Positions 1 through 8,132 of a stretch of DNA of 64,000 bases are shown piece by piece. A program made the position numbers and the translations under genes. The notes beneath the pieces were generated by a model. That model was given only the letters and a program-made list of their open reading frames with translations. It had not been told where the DNA came from and did no database searches. The stretch's first letter is position 1. Each line of letters starts with the position of its first letter. Source of the DNA: Nocardioides luteus (GTDB taxonomy: Bacteria; Actinomycetota; Actinomycetes; Propionibacteriales; Nocardioidaceae); the NCBI RefSeq assembly GCF_000960475.2, contig NZ_JZDQ02000001.1:124001-188000 (forward strand). The letters are read 5' to 3'.

Positions 1-836
1 GGCCCGGTGATCCACGAAGCCCGAAGCATCCAGACCCCGCCGCCGAGCACGAGGACCAGGGTCAGGGCCGGCGTCAGCGCGAGCTCCATGAGCAGCATCC
101 CGAAGGCGGAGTGACGCATCCAGGCCCGGTTGAACCCGCCGAACCGGGTCGTGACCTCGGCCAGCCGCCGGTGGGCCTGACCGGTCGCGCCGAACGTCTT
201 GATCTCGGCGATCCCGCCGGTGTTCTCGACCGTCGCCGCGGCCAGCTCGGCCAGGCCGGCGTCGTAGTCGCGGTAGAGCGCGCCCGCGCCCCGCATCGAG
301 ATCCGGAACCCGACCAGCCCGAGCGCGAGCGGCACCAGGGTCACCAGGGCGAGCGGCGGGGAGACCACGAAGAGATAGACGGCGACGACCGAGGGCAGCG
401 TGATCGCCGCGGTGAGCTCCATGACCGAGTGGGCGACCAGATGGTGCAGCGCGGCGACGTCGTCCTGCACCGCCTTCTTCACGGTGCCGGAGTTGCGCTC
501 GGTGAACCAGGCCAGCGGGACTCGGCCCAGGCGGGCGACCAGCCGCCGCCGCAGGTGGATGGAGAGGTCGAGGTCGGCGACGTGGGAGAGCCACGAGGAT
601 CCCAGCACCGTCGTCAGCCGCACCAGCAAGGCAGCCACGCTCACCCACACGACGACCCAGGCGCGGCCGCCGTCCACAGGGGTCCCCGACAGAGCGGGCA
701 GCAGGATCCGGGCGAGCTCGACGATCCCGACGAGCGGCACCAGCCCGGCGACGGTCGAGACGACCATCAGCAGCAGGCTGCCGACCAGCCTTCCCCGGAC
801 AGGACGAAGCGTCTGGAGGAGGGGGGAGCGAGCCAA
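1..836 (-). CDS. ABC exporter transmembrane domain, partial (C-terminal part beyond window)
   Basis: The visible ~278 residues are the N-terminal membrane domain of a type IV (exporter-fold) ABC transporter. Two hydrophobic segments lie near residues 18-35 and 48-65, then comes a helical stretch with the sequence RRRLVARLGRVPLAWF (coupling-helix region), and further paired hydrophobic segments follow. The ATP-binding domain is not in view, so a fused or separate nucleotide-binding domain cannot be told apart. The proposed start is TTG at 836 with AGGA six bases upstream; a TAG lies in frame just further upstream, so no longer start is possible. It follows the TrkA pair on the same strand at a 42-bp gap. 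In mycobacteria an ABC gene also lies near the trkA/TRAM block. The substrate is unknown. Confidence 0.75.
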   Translation of the reverse strand, partial: MARSPLLQTLRPVRGRLVGSLLLMVVSTVAGLVPLVGIVELARILLPALSGTPVDGGRAWVVVWVSVAALLVRLTTVLGSSWLSHVADLDLSIHLRRRLVARLGRVPLAWFTERNSGTVKKAVQDDVAALHHLVAHSVMELTAAITLPSVVAVYLFVVSPPLALVTLVPLALGLVGFRISMRGAGALYRDYDAGLAELAAATVENTGGIAEIKTFGATGQAHRRLAEVTTRFGGFNRAWMRHSAFGMLLMELALTPALTLVLVLGGGVWMLRASWITG

Positions 837-878
837 CGGGTGTCCTGCCGAGATCGAGGGGGTTGCTGCGTACGGAAC

Positions 879-1550
879 CTAGCCGCCGTGGCTGGTCGGC
901 GCGAGGAGACGCTCGAGCTCGTCCTCCTTCTCGGTGGGTACGACGAAGAGGAGCTCGTCGCCCTGCTCGAGAGGCTGCTCGGGGGTGGGTACGTAGACCT
1001 GGCCGTCGCGCAGGAGCGTGACCAGTGCGCAGTTCTCCGGGAACGGCACCAGGCCGGTGGGCTGGCCGACGTAGGGCGAGTCGGCGGGCAGGGTGATCTC
1101 GACCAGGTTGGCCTGGCCCTGCCGGAAGGTGAACAGTCGCACCAGGTCGCCGACGGTGACGGCCTCCTCGACCAGCGCGGACATGATCCGCGGGGTGGAG
1201 ACGTTGACGTCGACGCCCCAGGCCTCGGTGAACAGCCACTCGTTGTTGGGGTGGTTGACCCGGCCCACGGTGCGCGGCACGCCGAACTCGGTCTTGGCCA
1301 GCAGCGAGCAGACCAGGTTGGCCTTGTCGTCACCGGTCGCGGCGATGACCACGTCGCAGTTGTCGAGCCTGGCCTCCTCGAGGGAGGAGAGCTCGCACGC
1401 GTCGGCGAGCAGCCACTCCGCGTCGGCGACCCGCTCGGGCTTGATCGAGCCCGGGTTCTTGTCGATGAGGAGCACCTCGTGGCCGTTGGTGATCAGCTCA
1501 CGGGCGATGGACCTGCCGACGGCCCCGGCTCCGGCGATAGCAACTCTCAT
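879..1550 (-). CDS. TrkA family potassium uptake regulatory protein (second of pair)
   Basis: 223 residues. An N-terminal RCK-N Rossmann domain starts at the first residue (MRVAIAGAGAVGRSIAREL), with the nucleotide-binding GAGAVG loop and an acidic residue ending the second strand (LLIDKN). A C-terminal RCK-C (TrkA-C) domain covers about residues 140-220. Such proteins bind NAD(H), ATP or c-di-AMP at the cytoplasmic face of K+ channels or transporters and gate them. ATG at 1550 lies two bases after the stop of the upstream trkA paralogue, so the two are translated as a pair (CeoB/CeoC arrangement). No Trk/Ktr membrane subunit is visible; the divergent APC permease is the only membrane partner nearby. 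Confidence 0.9.
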   Translation of the reverse strand: MRVAIAGAGAVGRSIARELITNGHEVLLIDKNPGSIKPERVADAEWLLADACELSSLEEARLDNCDVVIAATGDDKANLVCSLLAKTEFGVPRTVGRVNHPNNEWLFTEAWGVDVNVSTPRIMSALVEEAVTVGDLVRLFTFRQGQANLVEITLPADSPYVGQPTGLVPFPENCALVTLLRDGQVYVPTPEQPLEQGDELLFVVPTEKEDELERLLAPTSHGG

Positions 1551-1552
1551 CG

Positions 1553-2215
1553 TCAGTCTTCCTCGGGGCCGTTCTTGATGGTCTTGTACGCCTGCGCGGT
1601 GTTCTCCTCGCGCATCACGATGTGGAGCACGTCGCCCTCCTGGATCACGCTCTCGCGGACCGGGATGATCCCTTCGCCGAGCCGGTCGATCCACGCGATC
1701 CGCGCACCGGACTGGCGCTGGAACTTGATGGTGCGCTCGCCGACCCAGGAGTCGGGCATGATCACCTGGTCGATGCGGATGTTGCCCGACATGTCGCGGA
1801 AGTCGGGCTCGGCGCCGGCCGGGAGGAGCCGGCGGAGCACCTGGTCGGCGGTCCACTTCACGGTGGCGACCGTGCTGATCCCGAGGCGCTGGTAGACCTC
1901 GGCGCGGCCGGGGTCGTAGATCCGGGCCACGACCTGCTCGATGCCGAACTCCTCGCGCGCCACCCGGGCCGCGATGATGTTGGAGTTGTCACCGCTGGAG
2001 ACCGCCGCGAAGGCCTCGGCGCGCTTGATGCCGGCCTTGAGCAGCACCTCGCGGTCGAAACCCATCCCCGCGACCTTGTCGCCGTTGAAGCTCGGACCGA
2101 GACGCCGGAACGCCTCCGGGTTCTGGTCGATGATCGAGACCGTGTGGTTGCGGTCCTCGAGACTTCTCGCCAGGGTCGAGCCGACGCGGCCACAGCCCAT
2201 GATCACTACGTGCAC
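1553..2215 (-). CDS. TrkA family potassium uptake regulatory protein (first of pair)
   Basis: 220 residues, GTG start at 2215. The RCK-N domain begins at residue 2 with the GCGRVG nucleotide-binding motif and SIIDQN at the end of strand 2. The RCK-C domain follows from about residue 130. It is a paralogue of the following gene (879-1550) but clearly diverged, matching the CeoB/CeoC pair of mycobacteria. It probably forms a hetero-oligomeric gating ring for K+ uptake. It is divergently transcribed from the APC permease across a 121-bp intergenic region, as in mycobacteria, suggesting a functional link to that transporter. Confidence 0.9.
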   Translation of the reverse strand: MHVVIMGCGRVGSTLARSLEDRNHTVSIIDQNPEAFRRLGPSFNGDKVAGMGFDREVLLKAGIKRAEAFAAVSSGDNSNIIAARVAREEFGIEQVVARIYDPGRAEVYQRLGISTVATVKWTADQVLRRLLPAGAEPDFRDMSGNIRIDQVIMPDSWVGERTIKFQRQSGARIAWIDRLGEGIIPVRESVIQEGDVLHIVMREENTAQAYKTIKNGPEED

Positions 2216-2322
2216 CGTGTCATGATTGCATTCGCCGGGCCCGTGCGTCGCCTACGCCCTCCGAAGTGGCGTGTTCGGACGCGCGTGGTGATCCGGAAGC
2301 GCGTGGATCCCGCGATGTGCCG

Positions 2323-2328
2323 TAGCGT
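2323..2328 (+). promoter_or_regulatory. -10 element TAGCGT, leaderless start
   Basis: TAGCGT fits the actinobacterial -10 consensus TANNNT and ends 8 bases before the GTG start of the APC permease, so the transcript would begin at or next to the start codon. No Shine-Dalgarno sequence is present. No clear -35 hexamer was seen. Confidence 0.45.
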
Positions 2329-2336
2329 CTGCGGTT

Positions 2337-4349
2337 GTGGGTGTTGGTGATGTCTCCAAGCGAATCCTGATCGGTCGCAAGCTTCGAAGCTCTCAGCTGG
2401 GCGAGACGCTGCTGCCGAAGCGCATCGCGCTACCGGTTTTCGCCAGCGACGCGCTCTCCTCGGTGGCCTACGCGCCCGACGAGGTCTTCATCATGCTCTC
2501 GGTCGCCGGGGCCTCGGCGTACGTGTGGTCCTGGAAGATCGCGCTGGTCGTCGTCTGCGTGATGATCGCGGTGATCGCCTCCTACCGGCAGACGGTGCAC
2601 GCCTACCCCTCGGGCGGCGGCGACTACGAGGTGGCGACGGTCAACCTCGGCGCCAAGGCCGGTACGACGGTGGCCAGCGCGCTGCTGGTGGACTATGTCC
2701 TGACGGTGGCCGTGTCCATCTCCTCGGGTGCCAACTACGCCGCGAGCGCGATCCCCGTCCTGCGCGGGCACGAGGTCGTCATCGCCGTCACGCTCGTCGT
2801 CCTGCTCGCCGCCATGAACCTGCGCGGGATCCGGGAGGCCGGCTCCGCCTTCGCGGTGCCGACCTATCTGTTCATGCTCGCCATCGGGGCCATGGCCGTC
2901 ACCGGCTTCATCCGGCTCGCGATGGGCGACCTGCCCCAGGTGGAGAGCGCGAAGTACGAGATCGCCCCCGAACCCGGGATGGCCGAGCCGCTCGGCGCGC
3001 TCGCGCTGGCCTTCCTGCTCGCCCGGGCCTTCTCCTCCGGCTCCGCGGCGCTGACCGGTGTGGAGGCGATCTCCAACGGCGTACCTGCCTTCCGCAAGCC
3101 CAAGTCGAAGAACGCCGCCACGACGCTCGGCCTCCTCGGGCTGATCGCGATCACGATGATGCTGAGCGTGATCGTGCTGGCCAACCTGATGGGGATCAAG
3201 CTGGTCGACCCGGGGGAGCAGCACCGGCTGCTGCTCGACGGGGTGCCGCTGAACGACGCCCACGACCAGGACGCGGCCATCGCCCAGGTCGCCCACGCCG
3301 TCTTCGACTTCTTCCCGCCGATGTTCTACGTCGTCGTCGCGGTGACCGGGCTGATCCTGGTCCTGGCCGCGAACACGGCCTTCAACGGGTTCCCGGTGCT
3401 CGGCTCGATCCTGGCCAAGGACGGCTACGCACCGCGGGCGCTGGGCGCGCGCGGCGACCGGCTGGCCTACTCCAACGGCATCGGCTTCCTCGCGATCATG
3501 GCGATCGTGCTGATCGTCGTCTTCGAGGCGGAGACGACGCGGCTGATCCAGCTCTACATCGTCGGCGTCTTCGTCTCCTTCAACCTCAGCCAGCTCGGGA
3601 TGATCCGCCACTGGACCAGGGAGCTGTCGACCGAGCACGACCCGCTGGTGCGGCGCCGGATGGTCCGCTCGCGGGTGATCAACACGGTCGGGCTCTGCTT
3701 CACCGCCGCGGTGCTGGTCATCGTGCTGATCACGAAGTTCCTCTCCGGCGCCTGGATCACCATCCTGGCGATGCTGGTCTTCTACCTGGGGATGCGCGGC
3801 ATCCGGCGCCACTACGACAACGTGGCCCGCGAGCTGGCCGCCGACGAGCAGGACAAGGTCATGCCGACCCGCGTCCACGCGATCGTCCTGGTCTCCAAGC
3901 TCCACAAGCCGACCTTGCGCGCGCTCGCCTTCGCCCAGGCGACCCGCCCCAACGCGCTCGAGGCGGTGACCGTCTCGACCACCGACTCCGACACCGCCGA
4001 GCTGCTCAAGCAGTGGGACGAGCGCAACCTGCCGATGCCGCTGAAGGTGCTCCACTCGCCCTACCGCGAGCTGATCCGGCCCGTCGTCGAGTACGCCTCG
4101 GCGATCCGCGACGCCAATCCGCGCGGCGTCGTGGCCGTCTACATCCCCGAGTACGTCGTGGGCCGCTGGTGGGAGCAGTTCCTCCACAACCAGACCGCGC
4201 TGCGGCTCAAGGGCCGGCTCCTGTTCACCCCGGGCGTCATGGTCATCTCGGTGCCCTACCAGCTCGCCTCCGGCAAGGAGCGCGCCGAGGAGATGCGCGA
4301 GGAGTACTGGCTCGCTCCGGGTCTGCGCCGCGGAAGCGGCCGTCGATGA
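2337..4349 (+). CDS. APC superfamily amino acid/cation permease
   Basis: 670 residues. About 12 transmembrane helices fill residues 30-490. The first contains the APC signature around FASDALSSVAYAPDE (unwound TM1), and the sixth region is marked by FSSGSAALTGVEAISNGVPAF. A soluble C-terminal domain of about 170 residues follows, which is typical of the long actinobacterial APC permeases. GTG at 2337 is chosen because a -10 element lies 8 bases upstream (leaderless). The stop overlaps the next start as ATGA, so it is co-transcribed with the RNA methyltransferase. Its position divergent from two TrkA genes is the conserved ceoB/ceoC neighbourhood and hints at K+ or amino acid transport; the substrate itself is not shown by the sequence. 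Confidence 0.88.
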   Translation: MGVGDVSKRILIGRKLRSSQLGETLLPKRIALPVFASDALSSVAYAPDEVFIMLSVAGASAYVWSWKIALVVVCVMIAVIASYRQTVHAYPSGGGDYEVATVNLGAKAGTTVASALLVDYVLTVAVSISSGANYAASAIPVLRGHEVVIAVTLVVLLAAMNLRGIREAGSAFAVPTYLFMLAIGAMAVTGFIRLAMGDLPQVESAKYEIAPEPGMAEPLGALALAFLLARAFSSGSAALTGVEAISNGVPAFRKPKSKNAATTLGLLGLIAITMMLSVIVLANLMGIKLVDPGEQHRLLLDGVPLNDAHDQDAAIAQVAHAVFDFFPPMFYVVVAVTGLILVLAANTAFNGFPVLGSILAKDGYAPRALGARGDRLAYSNGIGFLAIMAIVLIVVFEAETTRLIQLYIVGVFVSFNLSQLGMIRHWTRELSTEHDPLVRRRMVRSRVINTVGLCFTAAVLVIVLITKFLSGAWITILAMLVFYLGMRGIRRHYDNVARELAADEQDKVMPTRVHAIVLVSKLHKPTLRALAFAQATRPNALEAVTVSTTDSDTAELLKQWDERNLPMPLKVLHSPYRELIRPVVEYASAIRDANPRGVVAVYIPEYVVGRWWEQFLHNQTALRLKGRLLFTPGVMVISVPYQLASGKERAEEMREEYWLAPGLRRGSGRR

Positions 4350-5548
4350 GCCGTCCCCGGCGCTCCGCGCCGCCGCGCGGGCGACGGCCCCGTCCGAAGG
4401 CGTCCAAGGGCGAGTCGTACGTCGGCCGGCGATTCGAGGTCGAGGTCGGCCCGGTCGCGCACGGCGGCCACTTCGTGGCACGGGTGCCGCTCGAGGACGG
4501 GGCCTCCCGCGTGGTCTTCGTACGCCACGCCCTGCCCGGGGAGCGGGTGGTCGTCGAGATCACCGAGGGAACCGCCGGTGACCGGTTCTGGCGCGGCGAC
4601 GCCGTCTCGGTCCTCTCGGCCGCGGCGGAACGGGTCGTTCCGCCGTGCCCCTACGCGGGCCCCGGGCTCTGCGGTGGCTGCGACTTCCAGCATGTCTCCC
4701 TGTCGGCCCAGCGCGAGCTGAAGGCCACGGTGCTGCGCGAGCAGCTGGTCCGGCTCGGCGGGCTCTCTGCCGAGGACCCGCTGGTCGCCGACCTGGTCGT
4801 CGAGGCCGTTCCCGGCGACGAGGCGGGGCTGCGCTGGCGCACCCGTCAGCGCTACGCGACCGCGCAGGGTGGCGGCCGCGGGATGCGGCGCTACCGCTCC
4901 CACGACGTGATCCCGGTCGATGACTGCCTGATCGCCTCGAGCGACGCCCGCGAGCCGGGTGCCGGGACGGTCGTGGAGTCGGTCGATGCCGGGGGAGCGA
5001 CGCACTCCTTCGAGGTCGCCGCCGACGGCTTCTGGCAGGTCCACCCCGGGGCACCCGCCACCCTGGTCTCCGCCGTCCTCTCCGCGCTCGCACCTGCTCC
5101 GGGCGACACCGTCCTGGACCTCTACGCCGGCGTCGGCCTCTTCTCCGCGTTCCTCGCCGACGAGGTCGGTCCGACCGGACGTGTCGTCGCCGTCGAGGGC
5201 GACCGGACCGCCTCCGCGCTCTCGGTCGGCAACGTCCCCTCCGCCGAGGTCACCGCGGGTGACGTGGCCACCGTGCTGGGCGGTCTCGAGGAGGGTCCGT
5301 TCGACCTCGTCGTGCTCGACCCGCCGCGTGAGGGCGCCCGCCGCCCGGTCGTCGAGGCCGTGGCCGCGCGGTCGCCTCGCGCGGTCGCCTACGTCGCCTG
5401 CGACCCCGCCGCGCTGGCCCGTGACGTCGCCATCTTCGCCGAGCACGGCTACCGGCTGCGGTCGCTGCGTGGCTTCGACCTGTTCCCGATGACGCACCAC
5501 GTCGAGGCCGTCGCGCTGCTGACGAAAACCGGCTCCGACCAGCAGTGA
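4346..5548 (+). CDS. TRAM-domain class I SAM-dependent RNA methyltransferase (TrmA/RumA family)
   Basis: 400 residues. It has a basic N-terminal tail, then a TRAM RNA-binding domain (about residues 25-90), a cysteine cluster CPYAGPGLCGGCDFQH that may hold an Fe-S cluster, and a SAM-binding domain with DLYAGVGLFSAF. The motif VVLDPPREGARR and the catalytic-cysteine segment AYVACDPAALARD complete the m5U methyltransferase signature. It would methylate C5 of a uridine in tRNA or rRNA; which one cannot be read from sequence. ATG overlaps the permease stop by four bases, so it is translationally coupled. This permease-methyltransferase pair is conserved in mycobacteria. Confidence 0.9.
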   Translation: MSRPRRSAPPRGRRPRPKASKGESYVGRRFEVEVGPVAHGGHFVARVPLEDGASRVVFVRHALPGERVVVEITEGTAGDRFWRGDAVSVLSAAAERVVPPCPYAGPGLCGGCDFQHVSLSAQRELKATVLREQLVRLGGLSAEDPLVADLVVEAVPGDEAGLRWRTRQRYATAQGGGRGMRRYRSHDVIPVDDCLIASSDAREPGAGTVVESVDAGGATHSFEVAADGFWQVHPGAPATLVSAVLSALAPAPGDTVLDLYAGVGLFSAFLADEVGPTGRVVAVEGDRTASALSVGNVPSAEVTAGDVATVLGGLEEGPFDLVVLDPPREGARRPVVEAVAARSPRAVAYVACDPAALARDVAIFAEHGYRLRSLRGFDLFPMTHHVEAVALLTKTGSDQQ

Positions 5549-5633
5549 TGGAGAAACGGTGGGGCGGGGCCGGCTGATCGCCGGACGTCGCGGGTACCGG
5601 TAGAGCGCTCGGTCGGCTGCGGAAGGGGAGCAG

Positions 5634-6098
5634 ATGGGCGGACGAGTGAGGTTGATCGCCGTGGTCGTCGCCGTGCTCCTGCTCGGCGGGTGCGGCGTCC
5701 GGTCGGGAGCGGCCGAGTCCGAGTCCGGCTGGAGGACGAAGGTCGACCAGACGCTCGGCACCGCGGTGAGCAGCCTGGGTACGACGGCGTTGCTGCTGGA
5801 GAACCGGGCCGACGGGCACCTCACCACGAACTACGTCGTGGTCGCGGTTCGTGACGCCCTGCGTACGTTGAACACCGAGGCGCAGGCTTTCGAGTCGCTG
5901 CAGCCACCCGCCTCCGAGGCGGCCGCCAACCGCCGCGCGGTCGAGGCGCTCGGCCGGGCCGTGACTGCGGTGAACGCGGCCAGCACCGCGGTCTCCGCGG
6001 GCGACCGCGGGGCTGTGCATGACGCGCTGCGCGACGTACGCCGGACCTATGCCGCCCTGCAGGACCTGAGGGACCGGCTGACCAAGGCGGCCCGATGA
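5634..6098 (+). CDS. small secreted lipoprotein
   Basis: 154 residues. A signal sequence with RVRLIAVVVAVLLLGGCG ends in a lipobox (LLGGC), so Cys21 should be lipid-modified and the protein anchored on the outer face of the membrane. The mature part is mostly helical and Ala-rich (for example ASEAAANRRAVEALGRAVTAVNAA), with no recognised domain. A GGGGAG ribosome-binding site precedes ATG 5634. Its stop overlaps the start of the NRAMP-like transporter by four bases, so it probably works with that transporter. Confidence 0.8.
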   Translation: MGGRVRLIAVVVAVLLLGGCGVRSGAAESESGWRTKVDQTLGTAVSSLGTTALLLENRADGHLTTNYVVVAVRDALRTLNTEAQAFESLQPPASEAAANRRAVEALGRAVTAVNAASTAVSAGDRGAVHDALRDVRRTYAALQDLRDRLTKAAR

Positions 6099-7324
6099 AG
6101 AGGCTGCTCTCGGTCGCCCTGGGCATCCTCACCGCGATCGGCGGCTTCGTCGACATCGGTGACATGGTCGTGAACGCGCAGGTCGGCGCCCGCTTCGACC
6201 TCTCGCTCGGGCTGGTGGTCGCCGTCGGCGTGATCGGTATCTGCGTCTTCGCCGAGATGTCCGGCCGGGTGGCTGTCTGCAGCAAGCGGGCGACCTTCGA
6301 CCTGGTCCGCGAACGCCTGGGCCCGCGCATCGGGCTGCTCAACCTGGTCGCGTCCCTGATCGTCACCGCACTGACCTTCGTCGCCGAGATCGGCGGCGTC
6401 GCGCTGGCACTGGCACTGGTCAGCTCGGTCAACGAGCTGCTGATCATCCCGCTGGTCGGGCTGCTGGTCTGGCTGGTGCTCTGGCGGGCCAAGTTTTCGC
6501 TGATGGAGAACGTCCTCGGGCTGCTCGGCCTGGCGCTCGTCGTGTTCGCGGTCGCGCTGTGGAAGCTCGGCCCCGACTGGAGCGAGCTCGGCCATCAGCT
6601 GCTCACGGCCGACAAGCCTGCCGATGAGACCTGGACGACCTACGCCTACTACTCGGTGGCCCTGTTCGGCGCCGCCATGACGCCGTACGAGGTGTTCTTC
6701 TTCTCCTCCGGCGGCGTCGAGGAGCATTGGACCGAGAAGGACCTGGGCACGATGCGGGCCAACGTCTTCGTGGGGTTCCCGCTCGGCGGCCTGCTCTCGC
6801 TCGCGATCGCCGGCTGCGCGTCGGTCGCGCTCGGCCCGCTGGCGATCGACGTCGCCTCGCTCAGCCAGGTGGCTCTCCCGGTCGGCATCGCGCTGGGCAA
6901 GGTCGGCCTGGCGGTGGCTCTGATCGGGTTCGTCGCGGCCACCTTCGGGGCGGCGTGCGAGACCGGGCTGTCGACCGGGTACACCCTGGCGCAGTACTTC
7001 GGGTTCCAGTGGGGCAAGTACGTCCGGCCGGGTGAGGCCACCCGCTTCCATCTCGTCCTCGTGGTGGCCACGTTCCTGGCCGTCGGCGTGCTCATGACGG
7101 GGGTGGACCCGATCCTGGTGACCGAGGCGTCGGTGGTCGGGTCCGCGGTCGCGCTGCCGCTGACGTACTTCCCGATCCTCGTCGTCGCGAACGACAAGGA
7201 CTACATGGGGGCGCACCGCAACGGGTTGGTCGCGAACCTCCTCGGGACGATCTACCTGGTGCTGGTGTGCGTCGCGGCGGTGGCGGCGATCCCGCTGCTG
7301 GTGATCACCGGGATGGGGGCGTGA
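6095..7324 (+). CDS. NRAMP (SLC11)-related metal transporter with altered metal-site motifs
   Basis: 409 residues, about 11 transmembrane helices, LeuT fold of the NRAMP family. The TM1 metal-site motif, DPGN in Mn/Fe transporters, reads DIGD here (residues 20-23). The TM6 motif, A-x-x-MPH in canonical members, reads AAMTPYE (Met195-Thr196-Pro197-Tyr198), so the coordinating Met aligns with Thr and the His with Tyr. Loss of the soft Met ligand is the hallmark separating Mg-type NRAMP-related transporters from Mn/Fe NRAMPs, so a harder ion such as Mg2+ is possible (inference). The gene overlaps both neighbours, the lipoprotein gene before and an unknown cytoplasmic protein after. No metal-responsive operator or riboswitch was recognised upstream. 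Confidence 0.85.
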   Translation: MKRLLSVALGILTAIGGFVDIGDMVVNAQVGARFDLSLGLVVAVGVIGICVFAEMSGRVAVCSKRATFDLVRERLGPRIGLLNLVASLIVTALTFVAEIGGVALALALVSSVNELLIIPLVGLLVWLVLWRAKFSLMENVLGLLGLALVVFAVALWKLGPDWSELGHQLLTADKPADETWTTYAYYSVALFGAAMTPYEVFFFSSGGVEEHWTEKDLGTMRANVFVGFPLGGLLSLAIAGCASVALGPLAIDVASLSQVALPVGIALGKVGLAVALIGFVAATFGAACETGLSTGYTLAQYFGFQWGKYVRPGEATRFHLVLVVATFLAVGVLMTGVDPILVTEASVVGSAVALPLTYFPILVVANDKDYMGAHRNGLVANLLGTIYLVLVCVAAVAAIPLLVITGMGA

Positions 7325-8025
7325 TGGACAACCGGCTCGACAGCAGGGCCTTCGACGCGGCGCTGCACCTGCTCGACCGACAGGTCACCGACAAGGACGG
7401 GCTGTTGGTGTGCAAGGTCGACGACCTGGAGATCTCCTTCTACGCCGACGGCTCGCGACCCGCCGTCACCCGGATCCTCACCGGGCCGGCGGCCCTGGTG
7501 CCGCGGATGTCCAGCCGCACCGGTCATCTGTTGCGCGAGCGCTGGATCAGCCTCGGCACCCAGTACGCCGACCGCGACGTCCCGCTCGCCATCGACCTGC
7601 ACCAGGTCGGCCACGTCGGCTCGGACATCCGGTTGAAGGTGGGGCGCGACGGACTGCTCGACCGTCAGCCGCCGGCGACGGAAGGGACGACGCTGCGGCG
7701 GATGGGCGAGCTGCTCAGGATGCGGGTCTCCTCCGAGCATCCCCAGCTGCGCGGCGTGGTCCTCGACGTGCGGCTCGAGCCCGCCGGCGACCGGTTCGTG
7801 TTCCGGCACCTCGTGGTGGGCCCGCGTCGCCCCGGCTCGCTGCTCGGGTACGACCGCGGCGACTTCAAGGGACCCTGGCTGGTGGGCGCGACCGTCAAGC
7901 GGCTGCACCGGCACGTCCGGCTGGCCTCCTGCGCGGCCATCGAGGAGGCCGACATCGACTGGGACCGGGGCATCGTCCGGCTCGGCGAGGACACCGAGGT
8001 CGGCCCGGCGGCGTTCGATGCATGA
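7324..8025 (+). CDS. conserved protein of unknown function linked to NRAMP-like transporter
   Basis: 233 residues, soluble, no signal or membrane segment. The sequence is rich in beta-strand patterns (LLVCKVDDLEISFYADG, GVVLDVRLEPAGDRF), and the C-terminal part resembles PRC-barrel-like strands (GYDRGDFKGPWLVG). The family is not recognised with confidence. ATG shares one base with the transporter stop (TGATG), so translation is coupled and a partner role with the transporter is likely. The 3' end overlaps the following 36-codon ORF by four bases. Confidence 0.7.
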   Translation: MDNRLDSRAFDAALHLLDRQVTDKDGLLVCKVDDLEISFYADGSRPAVTRILTGPAALVPRMSSRTGHLLRERWISLGTQYADRDVPLAIDLHQVGHVGSDIRLKVGRDGLLDRQPPATEGTTLRRMGELLRMRVSSEHPQLRGVVLDVRLEPAGDRFVFRHLVVGPRRPGSLLGYDRGDFKGPWLVGATVKRLHRHVRLASCAAIEEADIDWDRGIVRLGEDTEVGPAAFDA

Positions 8026-8132
8026 CGGCGCCGTTCGTGGGCACCGGGGCCGTCGCGCTCCTCGCCGCCGACGCCGTCCCGGGCGGATATCGGTTGCGCG
8101 TCTCGGTCGGCGGCGTTGAGATGCTCTCGTGA
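8022..8132 (+). CDS. small ORF, 36 residues, inside the NRAMP/NAT operon
   Basis: MTAPFVGTGAVALLAADAVP begins the peptide, and it ends in GGVEMLS. ATG overlaps the upstream stop as ATGA, and its own stop overlaps the GTG of the acetyltransferase gene as GTGA. Together these give an unbroken chain of overlapping starts and stops. It has one hydrophobic stretch (GAVALLAADAV), too short for a sure membrane helix. It may be a real small protein, or simply the device that carries ribosomes on to the NAT gene. Spacing supports translation; function is unknown. Confidence 0.5.
   Translation: MTAPFVGTGAVALLAADAVPGGYRLRVSVGGVEMLS

Noticed and set aside
1553..2350. 242-codon plus-strand frame across trkA
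   Set aside because: Antisense shadow of trkA; the product is Asp/Glu/Arg/Ala-rich without domain.
5549..5633. Metal-responsive riboswitch (M-box or yybP type) before the lipoprotein/NRAMP operon
   Set aside because: The gap is only 85 bases and shows none of the conserved elements; just a weak GCCGGC hairpin.
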